Below, in pieces: positions 24,301 to 35,609 of a stretch of 64,000 bases of DNA. The stretch is from positions 669,400-733,399 of the forward strand of contig NW_006921548.1 in the NCBI RefSeq assembly GCF_000340215.1. Reading direction: 5' to 3'. The stretch's first letter is position 1. Each line of letters opens with the position of its first letter. The translations under genes were made by a program, and so were the position numbers. The notes beneath the pieces are model-generated. The model ran no database searches and had not been told where the DNA came from. It saw nothing but the letters and a program-made list of their open reading frames with translations. This DNA is from Pseudocercospora fijiensis CIRAD86 (lineage: Eukaryota; Ascomycota; Dothideomycetes; Mycosphaerellales; Mycosphaerellaceae).

Positions 24301-27300
24301 CTTTGAATGCCGGTCGGAAAAGCACTACATGTCGGGCATCATAAGAAATCAAGCTCAAGCTCAGGACTCTGTAACAGGTAAATCCAGAAGACCGCATGAA
24401 CCCTAAGGGAGGACGAATACCACGACGCATGATCCTAAGACGCCGCGGACGAGCACCCCCGGTACGCATAATGCTCATCTTCTGGCGACTCCTCGCTTAG
24501 CCGCACATTGCTACAGCAGTCCTTTCCACTGTGAATACTCATCTGCAGAAATCCCTTTATGAAGTGTGTGCAGCAACAAGGCTTCTTAGAGACCTTAACG
24601 AAGTAGCCCGGGAGCAGACTGTCTGAAGTCACACTGAGATGTTGTCTTAGAGGTTTTCTGCCCAAATCCAAAGTCTGGTCGTCAGGATGGATGCTATGAG
24701 AATTTCTCAGTTCCAAGGAGACTGCAGAAAGGCTATACCGAAAGATTTTACTGAAACGGTTATACCGGTGGGACTCTTATTGACTTACCGACCGGGATTA
24801 CGATGTCTGCGGTCGGGATCAAAATCATTGTCTATTGGGGTACGCTCCAAAATACCAAGGTGATTCTGATACTTCTCGCCATACATTGCTGCGGACGCCT
24901 ACTGCTTGGATATTCCCCAATGGCACTAGAACCCACGATGGCATTATAGACTTGCCTTCAATGGCGCAGTCAAGACCGCTCTCACCATGGAACTTCTCGA
25001 GGCAATAATCACACACAAGCTTTCGCCCGCAATAAGGATACTGAGTTTGCTTCAAACAGTCTCCCAAAAGGCAAGCAAGTCTAGAAATTCTAGTTGGCGA
25101 GAGCCGAGCAAGCTAAAGAGCGATCCCAAATGATGGCTGTTACTTCTTCCTCTTGAATCCTGAGCTATGTTCTAGCATCGATGAAAGTTCGCAACCTCAA
25201 GGTCTCGGCCTGGATTGCGCAAGGAAGCAAGCAAGCAAGCGGAGACATAGGCATAGACATATGAAATCGTAAAGCAGCGAGCGGACACGCTCAATTCTCA
25301 TACATCAGCAGTGGCACTCCGCTTTGCGCAGAACGATTGAGGTCGTTCTTGTCGTTACTGTTGATTCTCGGACACTATCGTCTCCACGATTGCTCATTAT
25401 GACGACGACGAGGCTGGCTTCACTGGCGACCGCGTATTGGTTCCGGAGATTTGACGGAAGGTATTCTAAGAGTGCCACTCCCGGATCCTGACCTCGATGC
25501 GTTGCTCCGAGGAGGGGTGGTCCAGACTCCATATTACAGGACGGGATATCTTGCGTCCCATTTGATGCAATGCTTCTGCCTTGACTGACTTTCTCCATGC
25601 TGAGATGACTATGATATGTCCGGTCCATGTGTGCCTGCAGCCGGACGGGAAGGTCAGAGGGGCAGTGTCCGCAAAAGCTTGGGTGTTCACCGGAGATTTG
25701 AGAACGACTATGCACAATATGCTCCATCTCCGCCCACGCTGACAGCTGCAGCCTTGGTGCACCTACATTACTTGTAGCGCGGACTAGTGTATCGCATGCA
25801 ATCCAAAATCCATCTAGGAGGCCAACTTACCTGACAGCAGAGGCAGAGTGCGAAGTACGAATCTTGGTCACAGCGGCGTATCATTCGCTAACCACAACAT
25901 TACGCCACCTTGGCAAGAAGGGTAGAAACTTGAATTTGGTGCTATCCAGTATCCACATGCCTCCCTGCTTTCCTTTCCGCCATTTCGAACTTGGTTACGT
26001 ATAACCATCTCGAATGTGAGTCCTCACAACGAATCTCACTTGGAAGCTTCGAGACGTGGGTTCTGGGCTGGGTTGCAGGCATGTCGAAAGCATCGCCGGG
26101 AGATACCTGCTCATGCGTAGGTGGACTGGGAGCGTTGCTGAATAGCATCCAAGCGACGGCGGAGTGTCCGGTGCACTGATATGCGCCAGCGAGTCTCGGT
26201 GGTCGCATACCGCATTGAAGCCCGGACATCAACAGTGTGCTGCCGTTTGGGGCTTTCGACGCTGGTACTTTGTCAGAGCTTCGGTATTCAGAGCTTTGGT
26301 ATCACTCTTCTTAGAGGCTCCTTCTTCCAGGCTGGATCTTCATCGAACATTCCTTCGCCGGTGTACAGCTTTGGGGTAGAAAATGCTTCACAGAAAGCCA
26401 TTTGAAAATTCAAGACCACGACTTGAAGAATTGAGATGAGCTCCATCCTTACTGTCCGCCTGTTACACAACGCATTAGTCAATCAAGTTGACAATGATGC
26501 GCAACAGCCAACAATGGTGAGCAGCATGGGTTCACGTTCGGGCCGGTATCGAACTCTGCTCGTGAACTTGACATTGGAAGCACCAACTATGGTGCTGTTC
26601 ATCGGGTTATCGAGATCAGCCCAGATCTTTGCGATGCTTCGACTCTCTTGCTCGCAATAGAGTCGCGCCGACGCTGCATTGATCCCTGGGGAAGTTCTTC
26701 TTTGATCTCGCGGACCTGCATTTACCTGCCTACTCGACAGACTGCGGTGGTCTCAACAAGTCGATCCTGGCCATCGAATGGTCCGGATGTCTGGTCTTCG
26801 TGTTTCCGCTGGGGCATTCTATTGTGGCTACGGTTTGGTGTTGCGTGCTGCGCACCAAATGAGGCGTCATCGACGACAGCTCCCATTTTGTCTCGACATC
26901 ATCACGATACCACGTATGTTTTACGTATGCGGAATCTGAACATTGACCTTTCAGGCCCAGTTGAGAACCAAGACCAAGGCTGAATGGAAGGTGATGGAGG
27001 TGGCCAAGGAGGCTGAACTGCAACGCAAAAGTCAACATATCATTGGTGTTATCGAGCAATGCTCTTCCGGTCTGAGCTACAATTCTCCTTTTCAGACTCC
27101 TCGCAACAATATTCAATTCGATAGACCAAGGCTTATGGGCTACATGACGCATTCTGGAGGTCATCACACCAGCCTGCAGAACGTTCTGAACAGCGAACAA
27201 GTAGCTGTTGCGGGGGCTTTCGACGATAGAAGCGCAACTGCGCTTGACCTTCCACACGGCAACAATGGGACGGTATATCGGCAAGGCGACTGTCTGGCCA

Positions 27301-28272
27301 TTATGCAATACGCGAGACTGCTCCAGCCGTATGCTGAGAGACAGGAGTTCTGGTCATCTGCTTATATCCCAGGCATCTTCAAATAGAGAGCTGCTGATCA
27401 CCACGAAGTCCTCAGGTCGGCGTGAAAGGCATCTGGAGTTGATACTCAGTACCAGTGGCCGCGCGGTCACATCGGGCGCCCAATCAATGCTGACCTACAC
27501 GTCAGCTAAGCAGACGTCGCCGACAAGATTCAATATCTGTGGGCTCCACGAACTCGGAAGCATGCCCTAGAAATACTCCAAAAGACGAATTCCGTGCACT
27601 ATGCCATCGCCAATACATTTGACATGGTAAATGCCCATTGTTCCGTGCTAGCCTCGTTCAAAACTTTCATATCCGGTGGCTATGTCCTATCAACTCACAT
27701 CAGTACTTGATCGAAGGCAAGATGTCCTCACGCTTGGGCACCGAAGTCCAACTCGCCTTGCTCATCTTAATTCTCCTAAACGCAAGGATGATGGACTCGC
27801 ACTCTGAGACTAAGTCGGCAGATCGATCGATTATTCGGGGTATCATGTCACAAGAAAAAGCAACATCGTTGCACGAAACCAGAAAGTTCCAACCAGCAGA
27901 GACATCCATGTCCTCATCATTCATATCATCCTGCCAAGAGACCGAATCCTCAGCACTCATTCAATCCCATCCCAAGCTACCAAGTCTCCGAATCTTACAT
28001 TCTCCCAGTTGACCATCACTTCGCGCCTACCAGTCGACCGCATTGACACCTTGGCAGGATCATACTAACACTCGCCAATGACCTGAGCACTAGACTTGAC
28101 AGGTTTCCCGCTCTCGCACTCATCTAGCTTGCTCTTTCGGCGCTGGATCTCGACTTGCCAATCACCGAGAACATCCGAGCTGATGTGCGATTCCTCGTCC
28201 CATGAACATGGCCAAGGTCTGCCATTGGCTTGCTTTCCAGCCTATTTGACTAGGTATTGAGTTTCGCTCTTT

Positions 28273-28662
28273 TCATTTTGCCTTGCCTTTGGACTGCCTT
28301 TGGCGAACGATCTTCTCGACTTGGTACCATCTCGTGGAGGTGGAGGTTTTCTCCTTCTTTTGCTTTTGCTTCTTTCTCTGCTTCTGCGCTTTCGGCGGGA
28401 TCGTAGCGGCTACGGTGATGGTCTCTGCGTCGGCGTTATCTGCGCTGGCATCTTCGCCTTCCGATTCTACGACTTCAGTCTCGTTCTCTTTCGCGTCGTC
28501 AGCGAAGAGATTGAAGGGATCGCGATGTCTCTTAGAGCTGTACACGATTCTCGGCTTTTTGAGCAGGCCATCACTCCAAGCCCTATCAAAGCTGCCGGCG
28601 CCTGCTGGACGTTTCAACTTCGCCCTCGACACCCAGTCGGGGCTTGCGCATGCGTTCTCCAT
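28273..28662 (-). CDS. Small Lys-rich hypothetical protein
   Basis: 129 codons from ATG (28,660-28,662) to TGA. N-terminal half: SRAKLKRPAGAGSFDRAW and KPRIVYSSKRHRDPFNLFAD. Middle acidic (ENETEVVESEGEDASAD). C-terminus a basic run (KAQKQRKKQKQKKEK) ending in KGKAK. This charge layout (basic, acidic, strongly basic) is typical of nuclear or nucleolar fungal proteins, but no domain is recognised. The overlapping plus-strand frame (28,300-28,971) starts with a Leu run that is simply the antisense of this Lys run. The gene lies divergently upstream of the zinc-knuckle fragment. Confidence 0.5.
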   Translation of the reverse strand: MENACASPDWVSRAKLKRPAGAGSFDRAWSDGLLKKPRIVYSSKRHRDPFNLFADDAKENETEVVESEGEDASADNADAETITVAATIPPKAQKQRKKQKQKKEKTSTSTRWYQVEKIVRQRQSKGKAK

Positions 28663-28810
28663 GGCTTTGCTGTGCTGTACATATCAATGCAAAATCTTGG
28701 TGCAGCTGCTATTGTGGATGACGCGACGCGACTGGATATGACGCGTTGCCGCCTCCTTTTCGAGCTCACCACGCCTTTCCCTCTTGCCGGTCAACTTCTT
28801 CCACTCGTAA

Positions 28811-29296
28811 TCACAACCTTCTGGCCATCGTCCTCATTCTCCGATTCAAGGATCGATCCGACATCTTTCGAGCGCCGAAGGGTTGGGTGGACAGCCGGAA
28901 CCAGAGAAGCATGGCATAGCTGGCATCATCGCGAAGGAGCAGACAATCGCCGACACCCATACGATCATTAATCTGCAAGGCAAATCCGGCATGAAATATG
29001 TCGTCTCCTATCAGTTCTCAGACAAGCCAAAGCGCGCCAAATTTTCTGCAGGTTGGCCAGCTTCCCAGGAGGACAACCGCACTCGTCTCGCTGAGGCTGG
29101 TGTGGTTATGGATGGTTTGGTTTTGAAGTGTGGGAATTGCAAAGAGTTGGGCCATGCTTCTAAGAACTGCGAGCAAGAGAAGCAGGAGCCTGCTGGGAAG
29201 GTTGTGGTTTGTTGTGTGAATTGCAACGAGGAAGGCCATCGTGCTCGCGACTGCACGCAGGAGCGCAAGTCCAACAAGCGTGAGTTGGAGGATTGA
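28811..29296 (+). pseudogene. Truncated zinc-knuckle (CCHC) nucleic-acid-binding protein
   Basis: Frame with no in-frame ATG before the conserved part and open back to a TAA at 28,808. Conserved text: EPEKHGIAGIIAKEQTIADT, HTIINLQGKSGMKYVVSYQF, SDKPKRAKF-GWPAS, then two CCHC knuckles (CGNCKELGHASKNC from about 29,129 and CVNCNEEGHRARDC from about 29,213), both with perfect C-x2-C-x4-H-x4-C spacing. This matches the C-terminal half of fungal multi-knuckle proteins (often annotated CnjB-like or Gis2-like), which go on with three or more further knuckles. Here the frame stops after the second (KSNKRELED). So it is either a fragment with both ends lost or the last exon of an unusual short paralogue. 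Confidence 0.6.
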
Positions 29297-29639
29297 TCGG
29301 TCATCTCAACCACTTCGACAAATAACAAGGAATGAATGGTGCAGACTGTGGAGGACACGTAGGAGGGACAAAAAGGACAATCTCTGGCCTCGAGAGCTTG
29401 AAACACCCTCACTCCCCGCTCCGTTCACCAAAAGAAACGCCAACGGCATTTTCGCATCCTGGCTGCGTTGCGTTGGTGTTCCTCGGATCTCTGCCAGATA
29501 CAGTATAATCAGAAGCAGTCCCTTCGTCGCGCCAGCAGCCAGGTCTTGGCCACCGCTACCACTCCAGTCAGCGAGACGAGATCTCCTGCAAACCCGAGAT
29601 CCTCCGCCACTCCCGTGAGTCCAGCGAATGGGCTGCGAC

Positions 29640-29855
29640 ATGCCTGCACTGCGACCGTTCGCCACCTGTCTGATGGATCGCATCTTTAGAAGACAACCGC
29701 GCGAGATTGCCTTTCGGATAGAATACATCCGAGTCCGCCTATCCATCTTCGATTGCCTTCTAGATCACCTGAAGATGGAGATTCACCTATAGAGACTTCG
29801 ACTCGAAGAATGGAGGACATTCGGAACTCTTGCAGTAGAGACGATGGCAGGGTGA
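29640..29855 (+). pseudogene. Possible short gene remnant with one TAG
   Basis: 72-codon frame from ATG to TGA interrupted once by TAG (29,790-29,792). Text on both sides looks protein-like and amphipathic (REIAFRIEYIRVRLSIFDCL, HLKMEIHL, then RLRLEEWRTFGTLAVETMAG). The stop fits CAG-to-TAG. No domain is recognised; chance cannot be excluded. Confidence 0.2.
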
Positions 29856-32800
29856 AGCCGACAAGAGTGGCATACCTGCAGATCTGGAACGGAGTCCGGA
29901 GCGCCAAAGGGAGTTTGGGTCTACTGTCGGCTGCCTAGAGACCTCCAGCAATGCAGTCTTCAGCGACTTAGGCATCTTATCCAATATGCGGCCTACCTTC
30001 CCAAGTTATAGAGTGGTCAGTCTAGCAATGTCGGTCATCAGACACGAGCATGTTCTGCACTGATGACGACGTATATAAAGGTATTGGTCTCAATCTTTAC
30101 CTCACAAGATATGGAGACTCGGAAATCGTTGACCCAAAATCGTCTGGCGTACAAAGCTTCCGCGCATGTACAGCGCACTCTGGTTGGCGATGGTTTAACA
30201 CTGCGGCCAACATCGATCTCTCACCGTGACACTCAATTATCACTCATTCGCCGACACACAGACTGCAGCGCCATGGAGCAGCCAGTCATTCATGCTCTGC
30301 CTCGGGAGATGCGATCTACTATCCCCAATTGAGAGTGCTCACGTCTGGCAGTACCGGTGGCTTGAACATGCAACAGCACATATTTCACGATCGTGATTGT
30401 TTGAGTGGTATTGCTGGGCCGGCCTTTCGACGACACCAAGTATCGACGGTGAGTTGATCTTGGTGAGAGCGAATCGACAGACGATAACAGGACGCAGATC
30501 TGGCAAGTAACCTCAACGACTGGATCTCAGAACGAATTTCGATTGCTGGCAGGAGTCTCGCGACAGACTCACATGCCTTGAAGTGCTGCTGTTCCATGTC
30601 GGCCTCAATTCCCGGCGCAACCACTCATATGCATGCAATTACAATGCTTGAGGAGAGAACCGCTTCTTTCTTCACAATGCTATTGTGCTCTAGCAGCGGA
30701 GGACATCTAGTGAAAGTGGATCGGACTCACCCAGTTCAGACTCCAGAAAGGCCACCGTTGATAATCAGCTGAAAATCACTTTTGATTCTTCGGATCGCTG
30801 GACAAGCACGTGCCATTTCTCCAGCCTCACAATGGGCGTGTAACTACGAAGACCGCTCCTAATATATGATTTTCACAATCAGCAAGATAAGACGATCGGC
30901 TGGATGGATCAAGTTCATGAGCGACGGGAAATCAATCTCGCTTGCTGCATATTCTCGAATTTTTAACACGGGATTCTGCACACCGTCTTGCTCGTAGTAC
31001 ACCGAGGGGCCGAGTGTAGGACTTGAAAGTCAGGTAAACCGCTAGCGAGGCGATGCCTCCTGCCGCAGTTGACTTCACGTCGGGAAGTTTGCCGGTCGCT
31101 TCCAGGGCAAGCTCGCTCTTGCTTCTTACACCGCGTCGCCACCGATGCTGAGAGCAGCAGCGCCCAAAAACTTGCTTAGCTGACGTGACTCCCGTGCTGA
31201 CTTCTACGCTGCTTGCGCGAACCACTGCTGCCTTTGTCGATTTGCTCTTCCATGCCTCTCCCCTCTTCTTCCTCCTCAGCACTAGCACATTCACCACCCA
31301 CTTACCCTCCCATCTTCGCCAGATCCCTCGCTCATGCCTTGTCAGCCTTGCTAATGATGTGAGATCTAGATCGTCACCGTCGTGAACGCCCCGGGGCCTG
31401 CTGCAGCAGTAGAACGTCGTCGTCGTTGTCTTCGTCGTGATGCCAGTCGTGACTCCAGCCCCAAACAGCTTTCACCACTAACCGACTGACTTCACAGAGC
31501 AACAGTAACAATCAGACAGAGCTCCATAGCTTATCTAGCTAGCTGGATGGACGAGAACACTGGCAGCGTAGGACTTGGCGACTGAGGAGGCGGGCTGTGG
31601 AATGATGGCATCGACAGGAGATCATGGAGCTTCAGGAGTCCAGAGTCGGATCAAGGCAAGTCTCTCCTCTTCCTCCTTGACGGCATCGTACTGAGATCCT
31701 CACAGCTTGGCGCCGACAGCGAGATTGGGAGTCAACAGCGGACTTGGGGCGAGCGAAGCCAAATCGCGACGAGAGACCAGATTGCGACGAGGACCATATG
31801 CTGCATCACGGTCAGCCCACCCTCATTACACCGCGGAGTCCTCACCGTGGCTGACGAGCACCTAGCATTGATGGCACCCGACAAGTCAGCAGCGCCTTTC
31901 TCGACCGATGCGGTGGACGCCTCCTCGTCGGCGTGCGGCACACGTTGGTCAGGTCCTTACACCGCTACATTGCCAAGGCAGCTGATGCATTCACAGTCTC
32001 GACAGCAGCCGGCAAGCCACCAAGTCCTCTGCGCAGCCGACACCTCGCCATCGGCGGTGGGCCATCAGCAGCACTCCTGCACTGTTCAAGAGCAAGTAAC
32101 AACCTGCCCAATCCGAACTGCACAACGCGATGCTGAGAAGTCACAGCTCCTGGCCGATTCAGCACACCGAGACTGCGTGGTGTGCCCAACCGCAACCAAG
32201 CCGTCGAGGCATTGCTGTCGGCAAGTTGAAAGTCACTACCTGCTCCCTTGGCCTCCAATCACTTCCACCCGATGATCCTCTTTCTAGTCACCTCTCCGCT
32301 CCCAGCGACCGCCGACGCGAGACATTAAGACTCCGCCTGGAAACTCAATAGCATCAACACAGAGAAGTCACCTCTCCATCCTCCAGCGGTTCAATCTGCT
32401 GACCACTTTCTTCTGCAGTTTCTTTGGACTAAATCGTGTTGGGTTGGCTTCAGAAACGCTCGCCATTCTTGCCTTCTGGCATGGGAGTGTTCCCCATCAT
32501 TGCTTCGTGCTTTGTGAGGGTTGGTTGTGACAGCTCGCCAGGCGATATTGGGCAAAGGAGGGCAGACTCAGGTCCCGGGAGCTTGCTCCTGCTGATTTAG
32601 CTGAGGACCTTGACGCTCGAAACTCCTGAGCCCCGTCACGCAATGCCGTACATGTCGTATTGGGCCTTAACAGCTTGGGCGATGAGTGCGGTCACAGAAC
32701 CATACGAGTCAACGTGTTCTCAACGACAAACATGCAAGACATGCGCGCTGGTCACGGCACAGGTCGGCGGCGCCATTGTCTTGGTGAAGGTATCTGCTGA

Positions 32801-33231
32801 CAGCAATTCGACCTTGATGGGTCTGCACGAGTTGTTCATGATGTCCAAGAATGCCAGGTCGGCTACAGTACGGAGGCCTCTCCGTCCTGCCGCCGCTTGA
32901 CTTTCACGCTACCACAGTCTTGGCAAGCCACATTCACGCTTCCAATTTTCCTTTTTGCTTGCTACGCCCGAAGGTGCCTCGCCGCGAACGCATCCCGACC
33001 ACCGCGCCATCACGGAGCAGCTACTCACGTAGTCAGCGCTGAGCAGAGCATCACCGCCCACAGACCTACCTCTTACTGCCCCGCGCCGGGCGTGGCGTCC
33101 TGTGTGCCTTTCCCCGGTCTGCTCTGCAACTACCTGCCGATCTCTTCTTCGCTAGCTTCGCCGAAACGGCCACTCTAATGTAAGATGATTCGAGCGCGGT
33201 ACATCTCTGCGTCGAGAAAGATGTCTTTCTC
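29856..33231. other. Gene-poor interval
   Basis: Normal composition with only short overlapping frames. The longest plausible one is 121 codons (30,932-31,297, minus), Lys/Arg/Ser-rich, without a recognisable domain. Nothing here is firm enough to call a gene. Confidence 0.4.
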
Positions 33232-33585
33232 TTAAGTGTACAAGGCTGTGTCGAAGGCTGCTTGGGATGCGTTCTCGGCGTAGGCAAGAGCGATGCGAAT
33301 CTGCTGGGTTGCACTCAGAAGGCGTTGTCGATGTAGGTGCTCACTAGGTGTCGTACGCTCAGTGCGAAGCTCTGGTATCATCAGCCTCGCGACTCGGAGG
33401 GCGTCTTCGTCTTGTAAGAGCTGGCTGACAGCATCGACCTCGCGCGTGCTAGCAGTAGAGCGAGAATCCCCACTCACTGCACTTTGGGCGTTGCTGGAGA
33501 TTCGCAACTGCTTGAATGATGTCCATGGCTTGATGGCTTGATGACTTGATGCGTCTCCAACTGCGGCTTCGCCATCATCACTCAT
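33232..33585 (-). CDS. Small hypothetical protein, divergent partner of the 33.6-kb gene
   Basis: 117 codons if translation starts at the internal ATG (MSDDGEAAVGDASSHQ), which gives a typical acidic, Ser-rich fungal N-terminus. The frame is open 24 codons further upstream (MFALLLCRFW), but that part overlaps the neighbouring plus-strand gene. The C-terminal half is a predicted helix (REVDAVSQLLQDEDALRVAR, RIALAYAENASQAAFDTAL). Start codons of this gene and of the plus-strand gene at 33,607 are only 21 bp apart, so they must share a divergent promoter with overlapping leaders, or one call is wrong. Function unknown. Confidence 0.45.
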   Translation of the reverse strand: MSDDGEAAVGDASSHQAIKPWTSFKQLRISSNAQSAVSGDSRSTASTREVDAVSQLLQDEDALRVARLMIPELRTERTTPSEHLHRQRLLSATQQIRIALAYAENASQAAFDTALYT

Positions 33586-33606
33586 CTTATGAGGTCGCGC
33601 CTCGCA

Positions 33607-34610
33607 ATGGAGACGAATGCGCCCAGCCCAAAACCGACAAAGAAGAAGCGCGAACACAAGGAACGCAAGAACCCCCTGCTACGAGATCTTCCCATCTCCG
33701 ACAGGTACTTCTGGAAAGACGATCTTGCCACCCAGCTTTCGTTCTCCGTATCTGATCGAGGCTTCAAGAGCGACCGCAAATCTGTTCCTGACCATGAGGT
33801 ATCCAAGGCACGCAAGTATGCCCGCCGGGCCGTTCGCCTAACGAGCCTGGGTCAGTGTTGACAAGTTGAACGACACCAGAGCTTCAAATGCTGATGCACG
33901 CGTCCAGGCGTGACTTCCCGACCATCATCTTCACACATTTCGTCCCCAGCAATGATGACAGGCAGGCTTTCTTTCGGCATAGCCATCGAGGACGGTACTT
34001 GAGGAGTAGCGCCCTGATGAATCCACCTCATGCTTCAACATCTGTGTTCGCCAGTAAATACATATCTTATGAGCAGTACCCCCTGTACATCACATCTGCA
34101 GAGTCTCTGGTGGTCATCGCGGGCACGAAGGGCTTCTACACTTTCACTAACGCTCAAGCCGGGCGAATGTTTGGAAAGATGAAGCGTGTGCGAGGAGGCC
34201 CAGATCCTGGGAGCCGTCTGCAGACGCCTTCGATCTTATGGCAGAAGCCAAGTGCTGATGCCGACGTCGCTAAGCTGGCCAGCTTTGAGCAGCACAGAAG
34301 AAATTCGCTGGAGGATGTATACGAATGGATCCTAGCTTGCTGCACCACACCGAGCAGGACCGTGCAACCAAGCTTTTCAGGTCGGGAATTCCAGTCTGTG
34401 CTGCCCAGAGCTCCTGGCCCGTCTCAAGGCCAGCAGCCACTGGGAACACCTCTGCCCGGCGAGTCTCGCTGCCCTGCAGAGCCGCCTTCTCGCCTTGGTG
34501 AGAAGAAGAAGAAGTCACGGAAACGGAAACGAGAGCAAGACGAGACTAGTGGTATGGAAAGCGAACAAATTGTTACAGATGCTGAAGCCGCAGAAGAAAT
34601 GGAGGACTAG
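33607..34610 (+). CDS. Hypothetical two-exon gene with nuclear-type basic tails
   Basis: Exon 1 starts at METNAPSPKPTKKKREHKE (33,607) and runs to about 33,854. Exon 2 runs from about 33,908 to the stop at 34,610. A 53-nt intron (33,855-33,907, ending CGTCCAG) joins them in phase. Its donor GTGTTG is weak; the better-looking GTCAGT at 33,851 would not keep phase with exon 2. The product would be about 315 residues: basic N-terminus, a central folded region (SYEQYPLYITSAESLVVIAG, TKGFYTFTNAQAGRMFGKMK), a Pro/Ser linker, a basic cluster EKKKKSRKRKREQDE and an acidic end. No family recognised. It converges on the FHA-like gene with 19 bp between stops. Confidence 0.5.
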
Positions 34611-34629
34611 ACAGATATGCCGATTTGCA

Positions 34630-35262
34630 TTACGCCACTCGAGACCGCTTCGAAGCTGCATCGACTTCATCGATCTCAGCATCGACGTATCCACGTTTCA
34701 TCAGTGGCTGGGGCCGCTCGGTTTGTGCTACCTGGGTTACCGAATGCACGTAGTCTGTCAAAAGCTCATCAAAGCCACCATCCAGAGGTGCTATTGCCAT
34801 ACTGAAGTGGTACTGTTCTTGATCACCGAATCGAATCTGTATCCCGTCTTGCACAATTACAGAGGCTTTCGTCATCTCACAAAAATCTTGCATAGACCTG
34901 CGTCGAAAGCTTAGCTTTTCTTGAGCTGTGAGTATGAGTCGTCGTCGTTTGGTGTCCAACTCGATCGTGAAATGGAAGCTAGCAACATGGCTGTCGTTCG
35001 GAAACTTGAACAGGTTAGTACGACTGCTACCGAAGCAAAACTGACGGCGACCGAGGAGGGTAGCAAAGTCCAGCTTCGCAATGCATTGACGACGAGTGCC
35101 CGGCACTCTCGGGAGGGGAACATGTCGAGTTGGGTCTGTGAGCCGGAGCCGATTGATACGAAGGCCGATTACGTTGTGGGCTTCTCTTGTCAGTAGGATG
35201 AGGAGGGCGAAGGGATCGGAACGTTGAAGAGTGTGTAGCGGAGAGTACCCAAGGAGTTCCAT
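34630..35262 (-). CDS. FHA-domain-like protein
   Basis: Single-exon frame of 210 codons from ATG at 35,260-35,262. The central part matches the forkhead-associated pattern: GSSRTNLFKFPNDSHVASFH corresponds to the Gly-Arg...Asn...Ser-x2-His core. RRLILTAQEKLSF corresponds to the next strand, and VIVQDGIQIRFGDQEQYHFS to the closing LxxGDxIxFG segment. FHA domains bind phosphothreonine peptides in kinases, transcription factors and DNA-damage proteins. Here the Gly-Arg is Gly-Ser and the Ser-x2-His is AsxSerPheHis-like, so binding may be altered. The C-terminus KRGYVDAEIDEVDAASKRSR ends in a possible nuclear signal. There is no kinase domain, so this is a stand-alone module or a fragment. It lies 300 bp from the RIP block. 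Confidence 0.55.
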   Translation of the reverse strand: MELLGYSPLHTLQRSDPFALLILLTREAHNVIGLRINRLRLTDPTRHVPLPRVPGTRRQCIAKLDFATLLGRRQFCFGSSRTNLFKFPNDSHVASFHFTIELDTKRRRLILTAQEKLSFRRRSMQDFCEMTKASVIVQDGIQIRFGDQEQYHFSMAIAPLDGGFDELLTDYVHSVTQVAQTERPQPLMKRGYVDAEIDEVDAASKRSRVA

Positions 35263-35609
35263 GGCGGAGAGTCTTGAGCATCGCCAGCTAGGGAGAGCCC
35301 ATCCACCCGACCATCTTATCCCTCGAGAACATCATCATGAGGACGGTCAGGTCTCAGACCTGGTGAGGAAATAGTATGCACTTCGTTGCTATGTCTGAGA
35401 CTCGGACTGCCGTACGTTACTCTGTGGTTTCGTTAGCGCAAATGTTTTCATGCCTCGTGTCTTGTTCAGTGTAAGTTGAGATGATGTTTAAGGTAAGACG
35501 AAATATGCTATTTTGGCATGGCACGAGCGCTATAGGACAAGATTGAACAGGTAGGATCTAATAAGGTTGTCTTCAACAGCTTTCTTAAGCTATAGTGCTG
35601 CTTAACTTT
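35263..35609. other. Island edge, transition to RIP-mutated DNA
   Basis: Normal composition gives way to TA/CTAG-rich text around 35,560. It contains the upstream region of the FHA-like gene. No gene. Confidence 0.55.

Larger units (their letters stand above)
14994..28272. other. Large gene-poor interval of the island
   Basis: About 13 kb of normal composition with only short, overlapping frames on both strands. The longest is 192 codons (26,730-27,308, minus), close to what chance gives over this length. None shows a recognisable domain, codon bias or plausible splice structure. Two pieces are slightly suggestive: 24,825-25,067 (minus), with CGRKLVCDYCLEKFHG, a C-x2-C-type cluster; and 26,943-27,386 (plus), 147 codons. 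Short repeats lie at 21,143-21,222 and 21,283-21,327. The interval may hold small multi-exon genes, non-coding RNAs or old decayed genes that cannot be told apart by eye. Confidence 0.4.

Noticed and set aside
26730..27308. 192-codon minus-strand open frame
   Set aside because: No domain, no codon signal, and a comparable plus-strand frame overlaps it; a frame this long is close to chance expectation in about 24 kb.
28300..28971. 223-codon plus-strand open frame with a long Leu run
   Set aside because: The Leu run is the antisense of the Lys/Gln-rich tail of the minus-strand gene at 28,273-28,662, and the end overlaps the zinc-knuckle frame in another phase.
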